Numbered from the stretch's first letter, positions 17,780 through 28,044 are shown. The stretch is DNA of 64,000 nt from Gp6-AA40 sp963818645 (GCA_963818645.1 CAWFTF010000018.1:62001-126000), one strand, 5' to 3'. Made by a program: numbers and translations. Notes: generated by a model from the letters alone, not told the origin.

Positions 17780-18290
17780 TCACTCAGACCAGTCGAGCGT
17801 CGCAACACGCTCAGCTCCATTGCTCGTCAACACGTGCCTTGCTCTTGTGACTGTATCGGCATCCACATGGGCGCCGACCAGCAGCGCTCCGCGTTTGATT
17901 CTCGACTCCCACTGCTCGGCCTCGGCCCGATCGAGTCCCGCTCGCTCGAGCGTGCGGGCCACACCTCCCGCAGCGTGACCTGCGGCTTCCGCCAGATCCA
18001 GCGGCAAGGGGACCGTCCGCCACGATTGGACCGATGCCGGGCATCACGAGCGCGACCGCCGAAAGCAGGTGCGCGCTGATTTCGCCGATTCGGGCGGCTG
18101 TCGCGGAGTCTTCGAGCTCTGAACCAGGTGAGCCACCGGACGCACGCGCAATCACGCCTTCCTCATCGTGCGAGCGCGCGACAATCGACACGCGCTCGTG
18201 CGGCACGTCCATGTCACGCAGGGCTCGCGCCGCGGCAGTAGCCTTGTCGGCAAAGCCGAACAATCCGACGACCAGTGAATGTGTTGTCAT
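17780..18290 (-). CDS. General-stress-protein-like (YflT/DUF1269-type) small protein (frame change near 18008-18011)
   Basis: From ATG 18290 the protein reads TTHSLVVGLFGFADKATAAA, then MDVPHERVSIVARSHDEEG and a Gly/Ala-rich hydrophobic middle (ALVMPGIGPIV). At a run of four C on the minus strand (18008-18011) the frame shifts +1 and continues PLPLDLAEAAGHAAGGVART, ending ARHVLTSNGAERVATLDWSE. Removing one C gives a continuous protein of about 170 residues. The pattern (a ferredoxin-like N-terminal unit, a Gly-rich hairpin, a C-terminal unit with AHVDADT) resembles YflT/heat-induced stress proteins. Its ATG overlaps the VWA gene stop (ATGA), so it is cotranscribed. The function is unknown. 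Confidence 0.7.
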
Positions 18291-19156
18291 CCCGCGGTGT
18301 ACCCGTCTCGTGCGCGGACTCGCACATCAGACCGCCCTTTGACCGTCACGCGAATCGAGCGCCAATCGTGTGCGCCCGGCTGACTGGGCTTCATCGGCGC
18401 GTAACCCAGCAAATACTGATAGCGCAACTCCTGCGCGATCGACGTGAAGGTCTCGTCGAGTGCGCGAGCATCTTTGATCAGAAACGATCGCCCGCCACTG
18501 ACCACGGCCAACTCCGCGGCAAGTGGTGGCCGATTGCGTCCGATCGTGATCGGGTAGATGAGAGCCTGGCTCTGACGTGCCCGTTCGATCACGCGAGAGG
18601 CTGGCGCATTACTGTACCGATCGATGCCATCCGAAAAGACGATGACGGCGAGACGGCCAGGCTCGTGTTCCAGCCGATCGAGAATCGAAATGATCGCGTC
18701 ATGAAGCGACGTGGTGCTCCAGGGGTCGAGTATGTCGATTGCGCGCTGCTGCTGCGGGTGGTCGCTCGACAGCGGTGCGATCACTTCGGCATCGCTGCCA
18801 ATGGCAACAGCCATCGAGCGGTCGGTCGGTCTCAGCTGCCGCAGGAAGGCCTGGGATGCGCTCTTCGCCAGACGCAGCGGCTCCCCTGCCATACTCCAAC
18901 TCCGGTCGATTCCGAGCACGACGGTCAGTGGGAACTCGCCAGCGGCAAACGCGGAAATGTCCTGCAGTTCCTGATCCTCTCGGACCTCGAAGTCCTCGCG
19001 TTTCAGGCCGGTGACGAGGCCGCCAGTGGCGTCGGTCACCGTGGCATACACCTCGACCAGCTGCACACCTGTAGAGAACTGCGCAGTCGGCTGCTGAGAA
19101 GCGCGAGCTCTCGAGGCGGTCAATCCTGTCACACAGGCGCCACAGAGAATGGCCAC
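18287..19156 (-). CDS. Secreted VWFA-domain protein
   Basis: About 289 residues from GTG at 19156 (VAILCGACVTG), which gives a signal peptide ending near ARASQ. The open frame extends further upstream but would cross tatA. An Ig-like N-terminal strand region (VQLVEVYATVTDATGGLVTG, then DFEVREDQELQ) precedes a von Willebrand A domain with a MIDAS DxSxS (GIDRSWSM) and VIVFSDGIDRYS. This arrangement is a very common secreted family in Acidobacteriota. Ligand and role are unknown. It is divergent from tatA with about 35 bases between starts, and its stop overlaps the start of the stress-protein-like gene. Confidence 0.85.
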   Translation of the reverse strand: MAILCGACVTGLTASRARASQQPTAQFSTGVQLVEVYATVTDATGGLVTGLKREDFEVREDQELQDISAFAAGEFPLTVVLGIDRSWSMAGEPLRLAKSASQAFLRQLRPTDRSMAVAIGSDAEVIAPLSSDHPQQQRAIDILDPWSTTSLHDAIISILDRLEHEPGRLAVIVFSDGIDRYSNAPASRVIERARQSQALIYPITIGRNRPPLAAELAVVSGGRSFLIKDARALDETFTSIAQELRYQYLLGYAPMKPSQPGAHDWRSIRVTVKGRSDVRVRARDGYTAG

Positions 19157-19190
19157 GCCCGCGTGGTACAATCTGCGCCGGAAGGAGTCT

Positions 19191-19352
19191 ATGGGCAATC
19201 TTGGTATCCCGGAGCTTCTCATCATCCTCTGTATCATCATCCTGGTCTTTGGCGCCAATCGGCTGCCTGAGATTGGGCGAGGAATCGGCAGAGGTATCCG
19301 AAACTTCAAGGACGCGACAAAGGAAGGCACCGAAGGCGCCGAGAAGTCCTAG
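19191..19352 (+). CDS. tatA: Sec-independent translocase protein TatA
   Basis: 53 residues from ATG at 19191, with GGAAGGAG four to eleven bases upstream. The layout is that of TatA: a short N-terminal membrane helix (PELLIILCIIILVFGANRL), the hinge-Pro/Glu LPEIGRGIG, and an amphipathic helix IRNFKDATKEG. TatA oligomers form the pore for folded, twin-arginine-signalled proteins. No tatB or tatC is nearby. Its TAG stop shares a CTAG with the stop of the convergent rnr gene. Confidence 0.95.
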   Translation: MGNLGIPELLIILCIIILVFGANRLPEIGRGIGRGIRNFKDATKEGTEGAEKS

Positions 19353-21612
19353 CGGCCACGTCGTGACTTCCTGGCCTGGCGCTCGCGCCTGCCGGGTCGT
19401 TGTTGCGATCGTTGGTGCTCCTTCTTCGGCTTGAGGCGACTTCGGACCTGGCGCGTTCCACGTTCATCGCGCCGGACGTGTTCGAGGATCTCGACGATCC
19501 CCAAGTCCACCTGGCGTCGTTCCATATCGACGCGGACCACCTGCACGTCCACGCGATCCCCTAACCGGTACATCTTCTTTGTGTGCTCGCCCCGGAGCAC
19601 GTGTTCCTGCTCGACGAACCGGTAGTAGTCGTCGGCCATGCTCGACACGTGGACGAGCCCTTCGACGTAGTGCTCGATCAGCTCCACGAACAACCCGAAC
19701 GGCGCGACGCCCGTGATGTAGCCGCCGTATTCATCGCCAACCTTGTTGGCCATGAAGCGAACCTTCTTCCACTGCAGCAGCTCGCGTTCGGCTTCGGCGG
19801 CACGCCGTTCCATGTCCGACGCGTGACGCGCGGTCTCAGGTAACTCCTCCTCGAGTTCCTCGCGTCGCGCGTCTGCGATCGGTCCCTGTCGAGACTCGCG
19901 GAGCATGCGATGCACGACGAGATCCGGATACCGCCGAATCGGCGACGTGAAGTGCGTGTAGTGCTCCACCGCCAACCCGAAGTGTCCAAGGCTGGCTGCC
20001 TCGTATCGCGCCTTCTGCATCGTCCTCAGCATGAGCGCGGCGATCGGACGCTCTTCGGGAGTGCCCTTCATGCGGTCGACCAGCTTCTGGAAATGCTTGG
20101 GCGTGAGCGCGCGGCCGCGGGCGGCAAGGCTGTAGCCAAGCGTGGTGATGAACGCCTCGAACTCCTCGACCTTCTTCGCATCAGGCGCCTCGTGCACGCG
20201 GTGAAGGGCCGGGACCGCGTGATTCTCGAGATGCGCTGCCACTGTTTCGTTGGCGAGCAGCATGAACTCCTCGATGATGCGATGTGCGATGTTGCGTTCG
20301 CTCGCGACGATCGCCTCGATTTCACCAATCTCGGACAGGATAACCTCGGCCTCCGGCAGGTCGAAGTCGATCGAGCCGCGCCGCCGTCGCCGCCGATTGA
20401 GGATGTCGAACAGCTCTCGCATCATCTCGAACATCGGGACGAGCGGCTGATACTCGAACATCGTCTCGGGATCGCGATCGGTCAGGATGGCATTGACGGC
20501 CGTGTACGTCATCCGGGCATCGCTGTTGATGACGCCGTCGTGCATCTCGTAGCGCACGACCGCGCCCTGCCGATCCACTTCCATCAGGCACGATTGCACG
20601 AGCCGGTCGACGTTCGGATTCAGGCTGCACAACCCCGTCGCCAGCTCCGACGGGAACATGTGCACCGCTCGCTCGGTGAAGTACACCGACGTGCCGCGCT
20701 CGTACGCCTCTTCGTCGAGCGCGCTCCCCTCGGTCACGTAGTGCGACACGTCAGCGATGTGCACGCCCAGCCAGAAGTGGCCGTTCGGCAATCGCTCGAT
20801 CGTGATCGCATCGTCGAAATCGCGGGCGTGCTCACCGTCGATCGTGACGGTGGTCACATTACGAAAATCCGTGCGTCCCTTGATGTCGCGTTCCTTGACG
20901 ACCGTGCCAATCCGCGTCGCCTCCGCGATGGATTCTTCGGAGTGCCGAGTCGGGAATACCGAACTTCCGAATGATGATCTGCGTGTCGACGCCTGGTTCG
21001 TCGATACGCCCAAGCACTTCGACAACCTTGCCGACCGGTCCACGCGTGGCACTCGGCCAGCGCGTGATTTCGACCAGCACCATCTCGCCGGCTTCGGCCG
21101 ACGAAGACTGCCCCGTCGGCACCTGCACATCGGTCAGCACGCGCTTATCAAAGGGCACGACGTAGCCAAGCCCTGCATCGTCGATTTCATAACGGCCGAC
21201 GATCGACGATTGGCTGCGCTCCAGGATTCGGATGATGCGTCCCTTCGGCGCCCCGCTCCGTGCGGCGTTCGACACGGACGACGACACGATCGCCGTGCAT
21301 CGCTTCGGAGAGATTGGCCGCGGGGATGTAGATATCCGGGCGCTCAGCGTCCGGGTCGGGTTGATCGGGAACGACAAAGCCGAACCCACCCGGGTTCGTC
21401 GTGAGTCGTCCGACCACGAGGTCCATCTTGTCAGGCAATCCGTAGCGATTGCCGCGGACCTGGAGGAGTTCACCGGCAGCGACGAGCGCCTTCAGTTGTC
21501 TCCTGAAAGTGGCGCGTTCGTTGCGCGGTACACGCAGCACCCGCATCAAGTCCCGCACAGTCGCGGGATGATGGGCATGCTGGCGAATCTGGGCCAATAG
21601 TTCTTCAGCCAC
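19349..21612 (-). CDS. rnr: Ribonuclease R (two frame changes, near 21251 and 20955)
   Basis: The product would be about 755 residues from GTG at 21612. The N-terminal frame carries a winged-helix-like region and cold-shock domain (DLVVGRLTTNPGGFGFVVPD). At a four-G run on the minus strand (21251-21254) the frame moves +1 and continues APKGRIIRILERSQSSIVGR. Near 20950-20968 it moves +1 again into RHSEESIAEATRIG. The RNB catalytic core follows (EHARDFDDAITIER with its metal-binding Asp residues, HIADVSHYV, HFTSPIRRYPDLVVHR), then an S1 domain (GDEYGGYITGVAPFGLFVEL) and a basic tail. RNase R degrades structured RNA 3'-5'. The conserved halves argue for inserted bases in the assembly. It is the last gene of the ftsE-to-rnr run. 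Confidence 0.92.
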
Positions 21613-21624
21613 CTGTCACCATTA

Positions 21625-22937
21625 CTAACTTCCGATCAGAATGATCTGTAAATCGCCGACGTTGGTGTTCGTCGGTCCGGTGTGAATCAAATCTCCCAAT
21701 CGGTCGAAGAACTCGTAGGCGTTGTTGTTATCGAGAAAGGTCTGCGGCTGCGCGAGGCCCTGTGCTTCGGCCCGCCGCAACGTTGTGGGATCGACGACGG
21801 CACCTGCCGCGTCGGTGGGACCGTCGATGCCGTCGGTGCCGATGCTCGTCGCGACCACGTTGGATCCGACGGTCTCGAGCAGCGGTGCCATCGCCAGCGC
21901 GAATTCCTGGTTGCGTCCGCCTTTGCCTCGCCCCACCACCGTCACCGTCGTCTCACCAGACGAAATCACGCAGAGCGGTCGAGGCAGCGACGAGAGCGAT
22001 TCCGCAACCATCGCAAGGTGCGACCGTGCCGAGACGCGGGCCTCTCCCGTGACCGGTTCCGGAACCACGTGCACGTGATAGCCGAGCGCATCGGCGGCTC
22101 GTCGCGCGCCGTCGATGGCTCCACGTTGAGGGCCGATCACGTGTGCCGATGCACGGGCGAGCCTCGGGTCGCCCCTCTTGGGCGACTCCGGTGTCTCCCC
22201 TGCGACGCCGCGCTGGATGTAAGACACCACTTCCGGCGGATACAGGCTCACACCTCCGCGCGTCAACAGCACTCGAAGCGCATCAGCAAACGTGCTCTCG
22301 TCGGCGACGGTAGGTCCCGATGCGATCACGGAGAGATCGTCGCCGACGACGTCGGATACAGCGAGCGTCACCACCTGTCCGCGTGAAGCAGCCGCCAGTC
22401 GGCCGCCCTTGATCAAGGAGAGGTGCTTTCGAACCGTGTTCAGCTCGTAGATGTCGGCGCTCTGCGCCATCAGCGTTCGCGCCGTGTGCTGCTTCGCTTC
22501 GAGTGTGATTCCCGGTGCGGGCAACGCCATCAGCGCGGACCCTCCACCGGAGAGCAGCACCACCAGCACATCGTCTTCATCGGCATTCGCGGCGATCTCG
22601 AGCGCACGTCGCGCGCCCTCGAGGCTCCCGGCATCCGGCAGCGGATGGCCAGCGTCACACCACACCGCCCCGCGGCAGTGACGTCTCGATGGCGGTTCCT
22701 CGAGGACCAACTCCAAGCATGGTCCGCACCGTAACGTCGGTCTCTGCGGCGAAGGCGGTGAGCATCGCGGACGCCGCTTTCCCGGCAGCGATCGCGTCCA
22801 CTGCCTTCGCGCGTCCGAAGCAGGTCGGCGATCTCGCTGGTCAGCGCGCGGCGCACGAGGCCGCCGGCGTTTACGGCAGATAGAGCTTCGCCGACGATGG
22901 TGCGGAGATGTTGTCGAAGTTGGGCGACGGACGTCAG
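21625..22937 (-). CDS. Glycerate 2-kinase, MOFRL/GckA family (two frame changes, near 22668 and 22812)
   Basis: Read across two +1 changes the product is about 437 residues, as expected. The N-terminal frame gives LRQHLRTIVGEALSAVNAGG. Near 22808-22815 it shifts to AVDAIAAGKAASAMLTAFAA, and at a four-G run (22668-22671) to VWCDAGHPLPDAGS. Then come the kinase motifs LLSGGGSALMALP, KGGRLAAASRG and VSDVVGDDLSVIASGPT, and the MOFRL domain (SGETTVTVVGRGKGGRNQEF, ATSIGTDGIDGPTDAAGA). The enzyme phosphorylates D-glycerate to 2-phosphoglycerate. No standard start codon precedes the first frame. CTG at 22937, overlapping the upstream stop, is the best candidate. Confidence 0.88.
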
Positions 22938-23245
22938 TTCACTTGCCGGGGATCGGCCCAGGCAGAATGCCCGGCCACGAGATCGATTTGCTGCAGAACG
23001 TGGCTCACAACCTGATTGGCCTTGTTCTGTTCACACAACTGGTCCAACTGGGACATGACTTGTGTGAGGGCACGTTCGACGTCACTGATGGTTCGCTCCG
23101 AGTAGTACTCACGCTGCGCGTCGAGACAACGCTGGCAACGTATGAACTCTTCTCGGTAAAAATTTGAAAGGGAATGCAGGACCCGATCGCAGGGCGGAGG
23201 TGAATCTGTTAGGAAGCGGGACAGGCGGTTCCTCAACGCTGGCAT
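22934..23245 (-). CDS. Hypothetical 103-residue protein in the ftsEX operon
   Basis: ATG at 23245 lies right behind a purine-rich GGGGGAG. The protein has a basic N-terminus, a CQRC pair (near residues 37-40) in a segment starting FYREEFIRCQRCLD, and a helical C-terminal half rich in Gln/Leu (DVERALTQVMSQLDQLCEQN). There is no signal peptide or membrane helix. It lies between ftsX (30 bases upstream) and the glycerate kinase gene, with which its stop overlaps, so it is probably translated as part of the run. I do not recognise the family. Being a chance frame cannot be excluded. Confidence 0.5.
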   Translation of the reverse strand: MPALRNRLSRFLTDSPPPCDRVLHSLSNFYREEFIRCQRCLDAQREYYSERTISDVERALTQVMSQLDQLCEQNKANQVVSHVLQQIDLVAGHSAWADPRQVN

Positions 23246-23274
23246 CTCCCCCGTTTAGGTAAGTCTAACGAGCT

Positions 23275-24186
23275 TCAAGAGACTCTGTCAACGCGGGTCG
23301 ACCCCGCCCGCCAGGCGGCCGCCAGACCGCCGGTGCTCCCAACCACCATCCCGCCGAGGATCAGGAATGCCGAAAGACGAATCGGCAGGAACCGCAAGGT
23401 CTCGCCATCCAGGATCGCGCGCAGCTCGGTCCCCCACCAGGCATTGGTCAGGGCGTGGCTCAACCAGAGGAACAGAATTGCCAGCAGAGCACCGATTCCG
23501 CCCTGGAGCAGCCCCTCGGCAACAAATGGCCCGCGGATGTAGGTCAGCGGTGCGCCAACCAGCTCCATTATTTCAATTTCGTCATGTCGGGCAACCAGAC
23601 CCAGGCGGACCACGGTCGCCACGGTCACTGCCGCTGCCAGTCCCATCAGAAGCGCCAGTCCAAAACCGGCCGCCCTGACAGTATCGAGTGCAGAGCCCAC
23701 GCGCGCCAACCACTCGCGGTCGTAACGCACATCGACGACACCAGGGAGCTGGACGACCTGTTTGACCAGGGCATCCACTCGCCCATCGCGTTCGCCCCCC
23801 TGCGTGACACGCACCTCAATCGAGGCAGGAAACGGATTGTCCTCGAAGCCTTCAGCCAGGCTGGCCAGCTCGCTGAACTCCTCCCGGAATCGCGTCAGTG
23901 CCTGGGCCTTGGACACGTACTCCCGCCCAGCCGAGATCCCGCTCTGGTCGATGGCGGATTCAATCGACCCGCGCTGCTCGGACGTTGCGTTGTCCGCCAG
24001 ATACACCGAGAACTCCGACGCCGATGTCCACCTCGACAACTGTTGCTGTGCATTCCACGTGAGCAACAGCAGGACGCCCAGGACGACCAGCGCCAGCGTG
24101 ATGGCGACCACCGCGAACGCGCTGGATCCGCGACTGCGCCAGAGACTGGCTGCGCCCTGGCGAAATGCGTACTCGAGCGCTCTCAT
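23275..24186 (-). CDS. ftsX: Cell-division ABC transporter permease FtsX
   Basis: 303 residues from ATG at 24186, overlapping the ftsE stop (ATGA). The topology is that of FtsX: a cytoplasmic N-terminus, TM1 (about 24-44), a large extracytoplasmic domain (FSVYLADNATSEQRGSIESA), then three C-terminal helices with the family cytoplasmic motif RHDEIEIMELVGAPLTYIRG. FtsEX is a mechanotransmitter that activates cell-wall hydrolases at the septum rather than a transporter. No hydrolase or EnvC-like gene is adjacent. Confidence 0.95.
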   Translation of the reverse strand: MRALEYAFRQGAASLWRSRGSSAFAVVAITLALVVLGVLLLLTWNAQQQLSRWTSASEFSVYLADNATSEQRGSIESAIDQSGISAGREYVSKAQALTRFREEFSELASLAEGFEDNPFPASIEVRVTQGGERDGRVDALVKQVVQLPGVVDVRYDREWLARVGSALDTVRAAGFGLALLMGLAAAVTVATVVRLGLVARHDEIEIMELVGAPLTYIRGPFVAEGLLQGGIGALLAILFLWLSHALTNAWWGTELRAILDGETLRFLPIRLSAFLILGGMVVGSTGGLAAAWRAGSTRVDRVS

Positions 24187-24842
24187 CCGACCTCGACGAC
24201 GCGTCCCTGATCGAGCGTGATCGAGCGTCGGCCGACCAGGCGAATCAGCTCACGGTCGTGGGTGGCGACGAGCACGGTCGTACCACCCGCGTTGATCTCT
24301 CGCAACAGATTCATGATCTCCAGTGACAGATCCGGATCGAGGTTGCCGGTCGGCTCGTCGGCGATCAGGAGCACTGGATCGTTGACGAGCGCGCGCGCGA
24401 TCGCAATTCGTTGCTGCTCGCCACCAGAGAGGTCGTTCGGGTACGAATTCATGCGATGTTGCAGCCCTACCCACTTGAGGACCTGAAACGCGCGCCGCCG
24501 CTGATTCGCGGCCGGAACTCCCAGCACCTCCGGCACGAACGAGACGTTCTCGACCACGGTGCGACTGGGAATGAGCTTGAAGTCCTGAAAGACGAACCCG
24601 ATGCCGCGGCGATATTCCTGAATCTCCCGGCGCGACAGCATCGCGAGGTTGTGGCCGTTGACGAAGACCTCGCCCTCGGTCGGGCGCTCCTGCATGAGCA
24701 GGAGACGGAGGAAGGTAGACTTGCCCGCGCCGCTTGGTCCGGTCAGGAAAACGAACTCGGCTTTCTCGACGTTCAACGTCAGGTCGCGTAGTGCGTAGAG
24801 CCCTCGACTGTAGACCTTCGAAAGCCGCCGCGTTTCGATCAC
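24183..24842 (-). CDS. ftsE: Cell-division ATP-binding protein FtsE
   Basis: 219 residues, the usual length. Walker A is GPSGAGKST, the Q-loop is FVFQDFKLIPSRTVVENV (typical of FtsE), the signature is LSGGEQQRIAIARAL, Walker B is VLLIADEPTGNLDP, and the H-loop is VATHDREL. FtsE pairs with the overlapping FtsX. It is the first gene of a minus-strand run (ftsE, ftsX, unknown ORF, glycerate kinase, rnr) that starts 33 bases after gatB ends. Confidence 0.96.
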   Translation of the reverse strand: MIETRRLSKVYSRGLYALRDLTLNVEKAEFVFLTGPSGAGKSTFLRLLLMQERPTEGEVFVNGHNLAMLSRREIQEYRRGIGFVFQDFKLIPSRTVVENVSFVPEVLGVPAANQRRRAFQVLKWVGLQHRMNSYPNDLSGGEQQRIAIARALVNDPVLLIADEPTGNLDPDLSLEIMNLLREINAGGTTVLVATHDRELIRLVGRRSITLDQGRVVEVG

Positions 24843-24875
24843 ATCAATACACTACCAGAACAGTTGGCGTGTCCT

Positions 24876-26318
24876 TTAGGATTCAAGCGCGCGCTTGACC
24901 AGATCGGACGCGAGTTTGGGATTGGCCTTGCCACCGCTCGCCTTCATCACCTGGCCGACGAGGAAGCCGAATGTCTGTTTCTTACCCGCACGGTACTGCC
25001 TGGCGGTCTCGTCATTGAGCTTGATGACTTCCGCGACGATCGCGGAGAGCGCACCCTCATCAGAATTCTGTGCAAGCCCTTCCTCGCGGACGATGTCGTC
25101 CGCCGATCGCCCCGAGTCGCACATCTTCGCGAACACGCCCTTGGCGATTGAACTGCTGATCGTTCCCTTGTCGATGAGCGCGATCAGGCCGGCAAGCGCA
25201 GCGGGCTGGATCGGCACATCGGAGATCTCCTGGCCGCGCTCGTTGAGCGTCCGCAGCAGTTCTCCCATGATCCAGTTGCTCGCGGCTTTCGCGTTCGTCG
25301 CCGCCGTGGCGGTGGCCTCGAAGTAGTCGGCCAGCGCCGCTGACTGCGTCAGCACGCCCGCGTCATAGGCCGGGATCCCGTACTCCACAACAAAGCGACG
25401 ACCACGCGCCTCTGGCAACTCCGGCATCGTCGAGCGCACGCGTTCGATACGCGCCTCTTCGACGAGCAGCGGTGGCAGGTCAGGTTCGGGAAAGTACCGA
25501 TAGTCGTGGGCTTCTTCCTTGCTACGCATCGAGTGCGTGCGACCGGTGCTCGTGTCCCAGAGCCGCGTCTCCTGCACCACCTTCCCGCCACCTTCGATCA
25601 GATCGATCTGCCGCGTGATCTCGTACTCGAGGGCCTTCTCGAGATAGCGGAACGAGTTGACGTTCTTGACTTCCGCCTTCGTTCCGAGCTTCGTCTGCCC
25701 GCGAGGGCGAATCGAGACGTTCGCGTCGCAGCGAAGGCTGCCCTCCTCCATGTTCCCGTCGCTGACGCCCAGCCACACGAGGATGCTTCGGAGTCGAGCG
25801 AAGAACTCGGCAGCTTCCGCTGCCGATCGCATGTCGGGCTCACTGACGATCTCGATGAGCGGAACGCCACTGCGGTTGTAGTCGACGTACGTGCGGCGAT
25901 CGGAATCGGGAAAGCCTTCGTGCAGCGACTTCCCCGCGTCCTCTTCCATGTGAATGCGCGTCAGCCCCACGTGCTTCGCCTCGCCGTCGACGGTGATGTC
26001 CAATCCACCACCGAGTGCCAGCGGCAACTCGTACTGCGAGATCTGATAGCCCTTCGGCAGGTCTGGGTAGAAGTAGTTCTTGCGCGCGAAGACGGAGCGC
26101 GGCTGGACATCGCAGCCGCACGCCAGGGCGGCCTTGATCGCGAAGTCGACGGCCTGACGATTGAGAACGGGAAGCGCCCCCGGCAATCCCAGACATACAG
26201 GACAGACCTGGGAATTTGGAGGCGCGCCAAACTGGGTGCTGCATCCGCAAAAGATCTTCGTACGCGTCTGCAGCTGTGCGTGGACTTCGAGGCCGATTAC
26301 GGCTTCCCAGTCGCTCAC
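24876..26318 (-). CDS. gatB: Asp-tRNA(Asn)/Glu-tRNA(Gln) amidotransferase subunit B
   Basis: 480 residues from ATG at 26318 (MSDWEAVIGLEVHAQLQT). The GatB core has KIFCGCSTQFGAPPNSQVCP with zinc-site cysteines, CLGLPGALPVLN, RKNYFYPDLPKGYQISQ, HMEEDAGKSLHEG and YNRSGVPLIEIVSEPDM. The C-terminal YqeY-like tail ends ASGGKANPKLASDLVKRAL. GatB is the kinase/tRNA-binding subunit of GatCAB, which amidates mischarged tRNAs. gatA and gatC are not in the window. It begins 12 bases after pckA, so the two are probably cotranscribed. Confidence 0.97.
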   Translation of the reverse strand: MSDWEAVIGLEVHAQLQTRTKIFCGCSTQFGAPPNSQVCPVCLGLPGALPVLNRQAVDFAIKAALACGCDVQPRSVFARKNYFYPDLPKGYQISQYELPLALGGGLDITVDGEAKHVGLTRIHMEEDAGKSLHEGFPDSDRRTYVDYNRSGVPLIEIVSEPDMRSAAEAAEFFARLRSILVWLGVSDGNMEEGSLRCDANVSIRPRGQTKLGTKAEVKNVNSFRYLEKALEYEITRQIDLIEGGGKVVQETRLWDTSTGRTHSMRSKEEAHDYRYFPEPDLPPLLVEEARIERVRSTMPELPEARGRRFVVEYGIPAYDAGVLTQSAALADYFEATATAATNAKAASNWIMGELLRTLNERGQEISDVPIQPAALAGLIALIDKGTISSSIAKGVFAKMCDSGRSADDIVREEGLAQNSDEGALSAIVAEVIKLNDETARQYRAGKKQTFGFLVGQVMKASGGKANPKLASDLVKRALES

Positions 26319-26330
26319 GAACGAACTCTT

Positions 26331-27929
26331 CTAGAGGGTCGGGCCCGCGCTCTTCACCGAGGTCGCCACATCGTTCTCGAAGGTGACGAAGTTGTCGATG
26401 AACATCTTCGCAAGCTTCTTCGCTTGCTCGTCGTACTGCGCCGGATCAGGCCACGTGCTTCTCGGATCGAGCACCGAGTCGGGCACACCGGGGCATGACG
26501 TGGGCATGTCGAGATTGAAAACTGGATGCTTGCGGTACTGCACGTTGTCGAGCTGTCCGGTCAACGCTGCCGTGATCATCGCGCGGGTGTAGGCGATCTT
26601 CATGCGCGCGCCCACGCCGTACGGACCACCAGTCCAGCCCGTGTTCACCAGCCACACGCGTGCACCATGCTTGGCGATCTTCTCGCCGAGCATGCGGGCA
26701 TAGACATTGGGATTGAGCGGAAGGAACGGCGCACCGAAACAGGTGCTGAATGTCGCCTTCGGCTCGGTCACGCCCTTCTCGGTGCCGGCAACGCGCGCCG
26801 TGTATCCCGAGAGGAAGTGATACATCGCCGCGTCCGATGAGAGCCGCGCGATTGGAGGCAGCACACCGTACGCATCGGCGGTGAGCATGACCACGTTCTT
26901 CGGGTGACCACCGCGTCCCGACATCTCGGCGTTGTCGATGAAGTCGATTGGATACGACCCGCGCGTGTTCTCCGTCATCGACGCGTCGTCGAGATTCAGC
27001 GCGCGCGTGTCCGGATCGATCGCGACGTTCTCGAGAATCGTCCCGAAGCGGCGCGTCGTCCCGTAGATCTGCGGCTCGGCCTCCTGCGACAGCTTGATGA
27101 CCTTCGCGTAGCAGCCGCCTTCGAAGTTGAAGACGCCCGTGTCGCTCCAGCCATGCTCGTCGTCACCGATCAAGCGCCGCTCCGGATCGCTCGACAGCGT
27201 CGTCTTGCCAGTGCCTGAGAGTCCGAAGAAGAGCGCCGTGTCACCGGCCGCGCCGATGTTGGCCGAGCAGTGCATCGAGAGCACACCCTGCAGCGGCAGC
27301 GTGTAGTTCAGAATCGTGAAAATCGACTTCTTGATCTCACCGGCGTAGTGCGTGCCGCCGATCAGCACCAGCTTCCTGCCGAAGTGCACGAAGATGAAGA
27401 CGTCGGAGCGCGTGCCGTGTCGTGCGGGATCGGATTTGAAGTGCGGTGCGTCGATGACCGTGAACTCCGGCCGATGCGACGTACGCTTCTGCGCATCGTT
27501 CTCCGGCAGAAACATGTTGCGCGCGAACAGATTGTGCCAGGCGAACTCGTTGACGACGCGAATCGGCAGGCGGAAGGCAGGATCGGTGCCGGCCCATGCG
27601 TCCAGGACATACAACTCCTTGTCCTGGAGGTGCGCCATCATGTCCTTGTGGAGCTGATCGAACTTGGCTTCGTCGATCGGACGATTGACCGCGCCCCAGT
27701 GCACGTGCTTCTCACTGGCCGGTTCCTTCACGACAAACTTGTCGTTCGGTGAGCGCCCGGTGTGCTGGCCGGTCTTGCAGACCAGGGGCCCGTCGGCGGC
27801 GAGATGGCCCTCTGACCGGCGGAGGGCTTCTTCGTAGAGTGCCGCCGTGCCCAGGTTCCAGTGGACGCGACCCGACCTGACAATCCCCAATGCCTCGAGT
27901 CCGTGCGCCCTCTCAACCTGAATCGTCAT
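26331..27929 (-). CDS. pckA: Phosphoenolpyruvate carboxykinase (ATP)
   Basis: 532 residues from ATG at 27929, with an AGAGAGGCGGA site just upstream. A longer open frame exists but lacks homology. Motifs include KTGQHTGRSPNDKFVV, the PEPCK signature around LIGDDEHGWSDTGVFNFEGG, the P-loop GLSGTGKTTLSSDPE, and YGVGARMKIAYTRAMI near the C-terminus. It converts oxaloacetate and ATP to PEP, CO2 and ADP, the entry to gluconeogenesis. The 5' region up to the divergent sigma-factor gene contains a palindrome at 28045-28068. Confidence 0.97.
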   Translation of the reverse strand: MTIQVERAHGLEALGIVRSGRVHWNLGTAALYEEALRRSEGHLAADGPLVCKTGQHTGRSPNDKFVVKEPASEKHVHWGAVNRPIDEAKFDQLHKDMMAHLQDKELYVLDAWAGTDPAFRLPIRVVNEFAWHNLFARNMFLPENDAQKRTSHRPEFTVIDAPHFKSDPARHGTRSDVFIFVHFGRKLVLIGGTHYAGEIKKSIFTILNYTLPLQGVLSMHCSANIGAAGDTALFFGLSGTGKTTLSSDPERRLIGDDEHGWSDTGVFNFEGGCYAKVIKLSQEAEPQIYGTTRRFGTILENVAIDPDTRALNLDDASMTENTRGSYPIDFIDNAEMSGRGGHPKNVVMLTADAYGVLPPIARLSSDAAMYHFLSGYTARVAGTEKGVTEPKATFSTCFGAPFLPLNPNVYARMLGEKIAKHGARVWLVNTGWTGGPYGVGARMKIAYTRAMITAALTGQLDNVQYRKHPVFNLDMPTSCPGVPDSVLDPRSTWPDPAQYDEQAKKLAKMFIDNFVTFENDVATSVKSAGPTL

Positions 27930-28044
27930 TCCGCCTCTCTCTAAATAGCAGGAAAAGACGCATCGTACCGGTCCAGTCAGAGGCAAGTCAACTGAACGGC
28001 AAAATTGCGCGCGCCGTCTCAACCTGGCGAGGGGTTTGGAGGTA

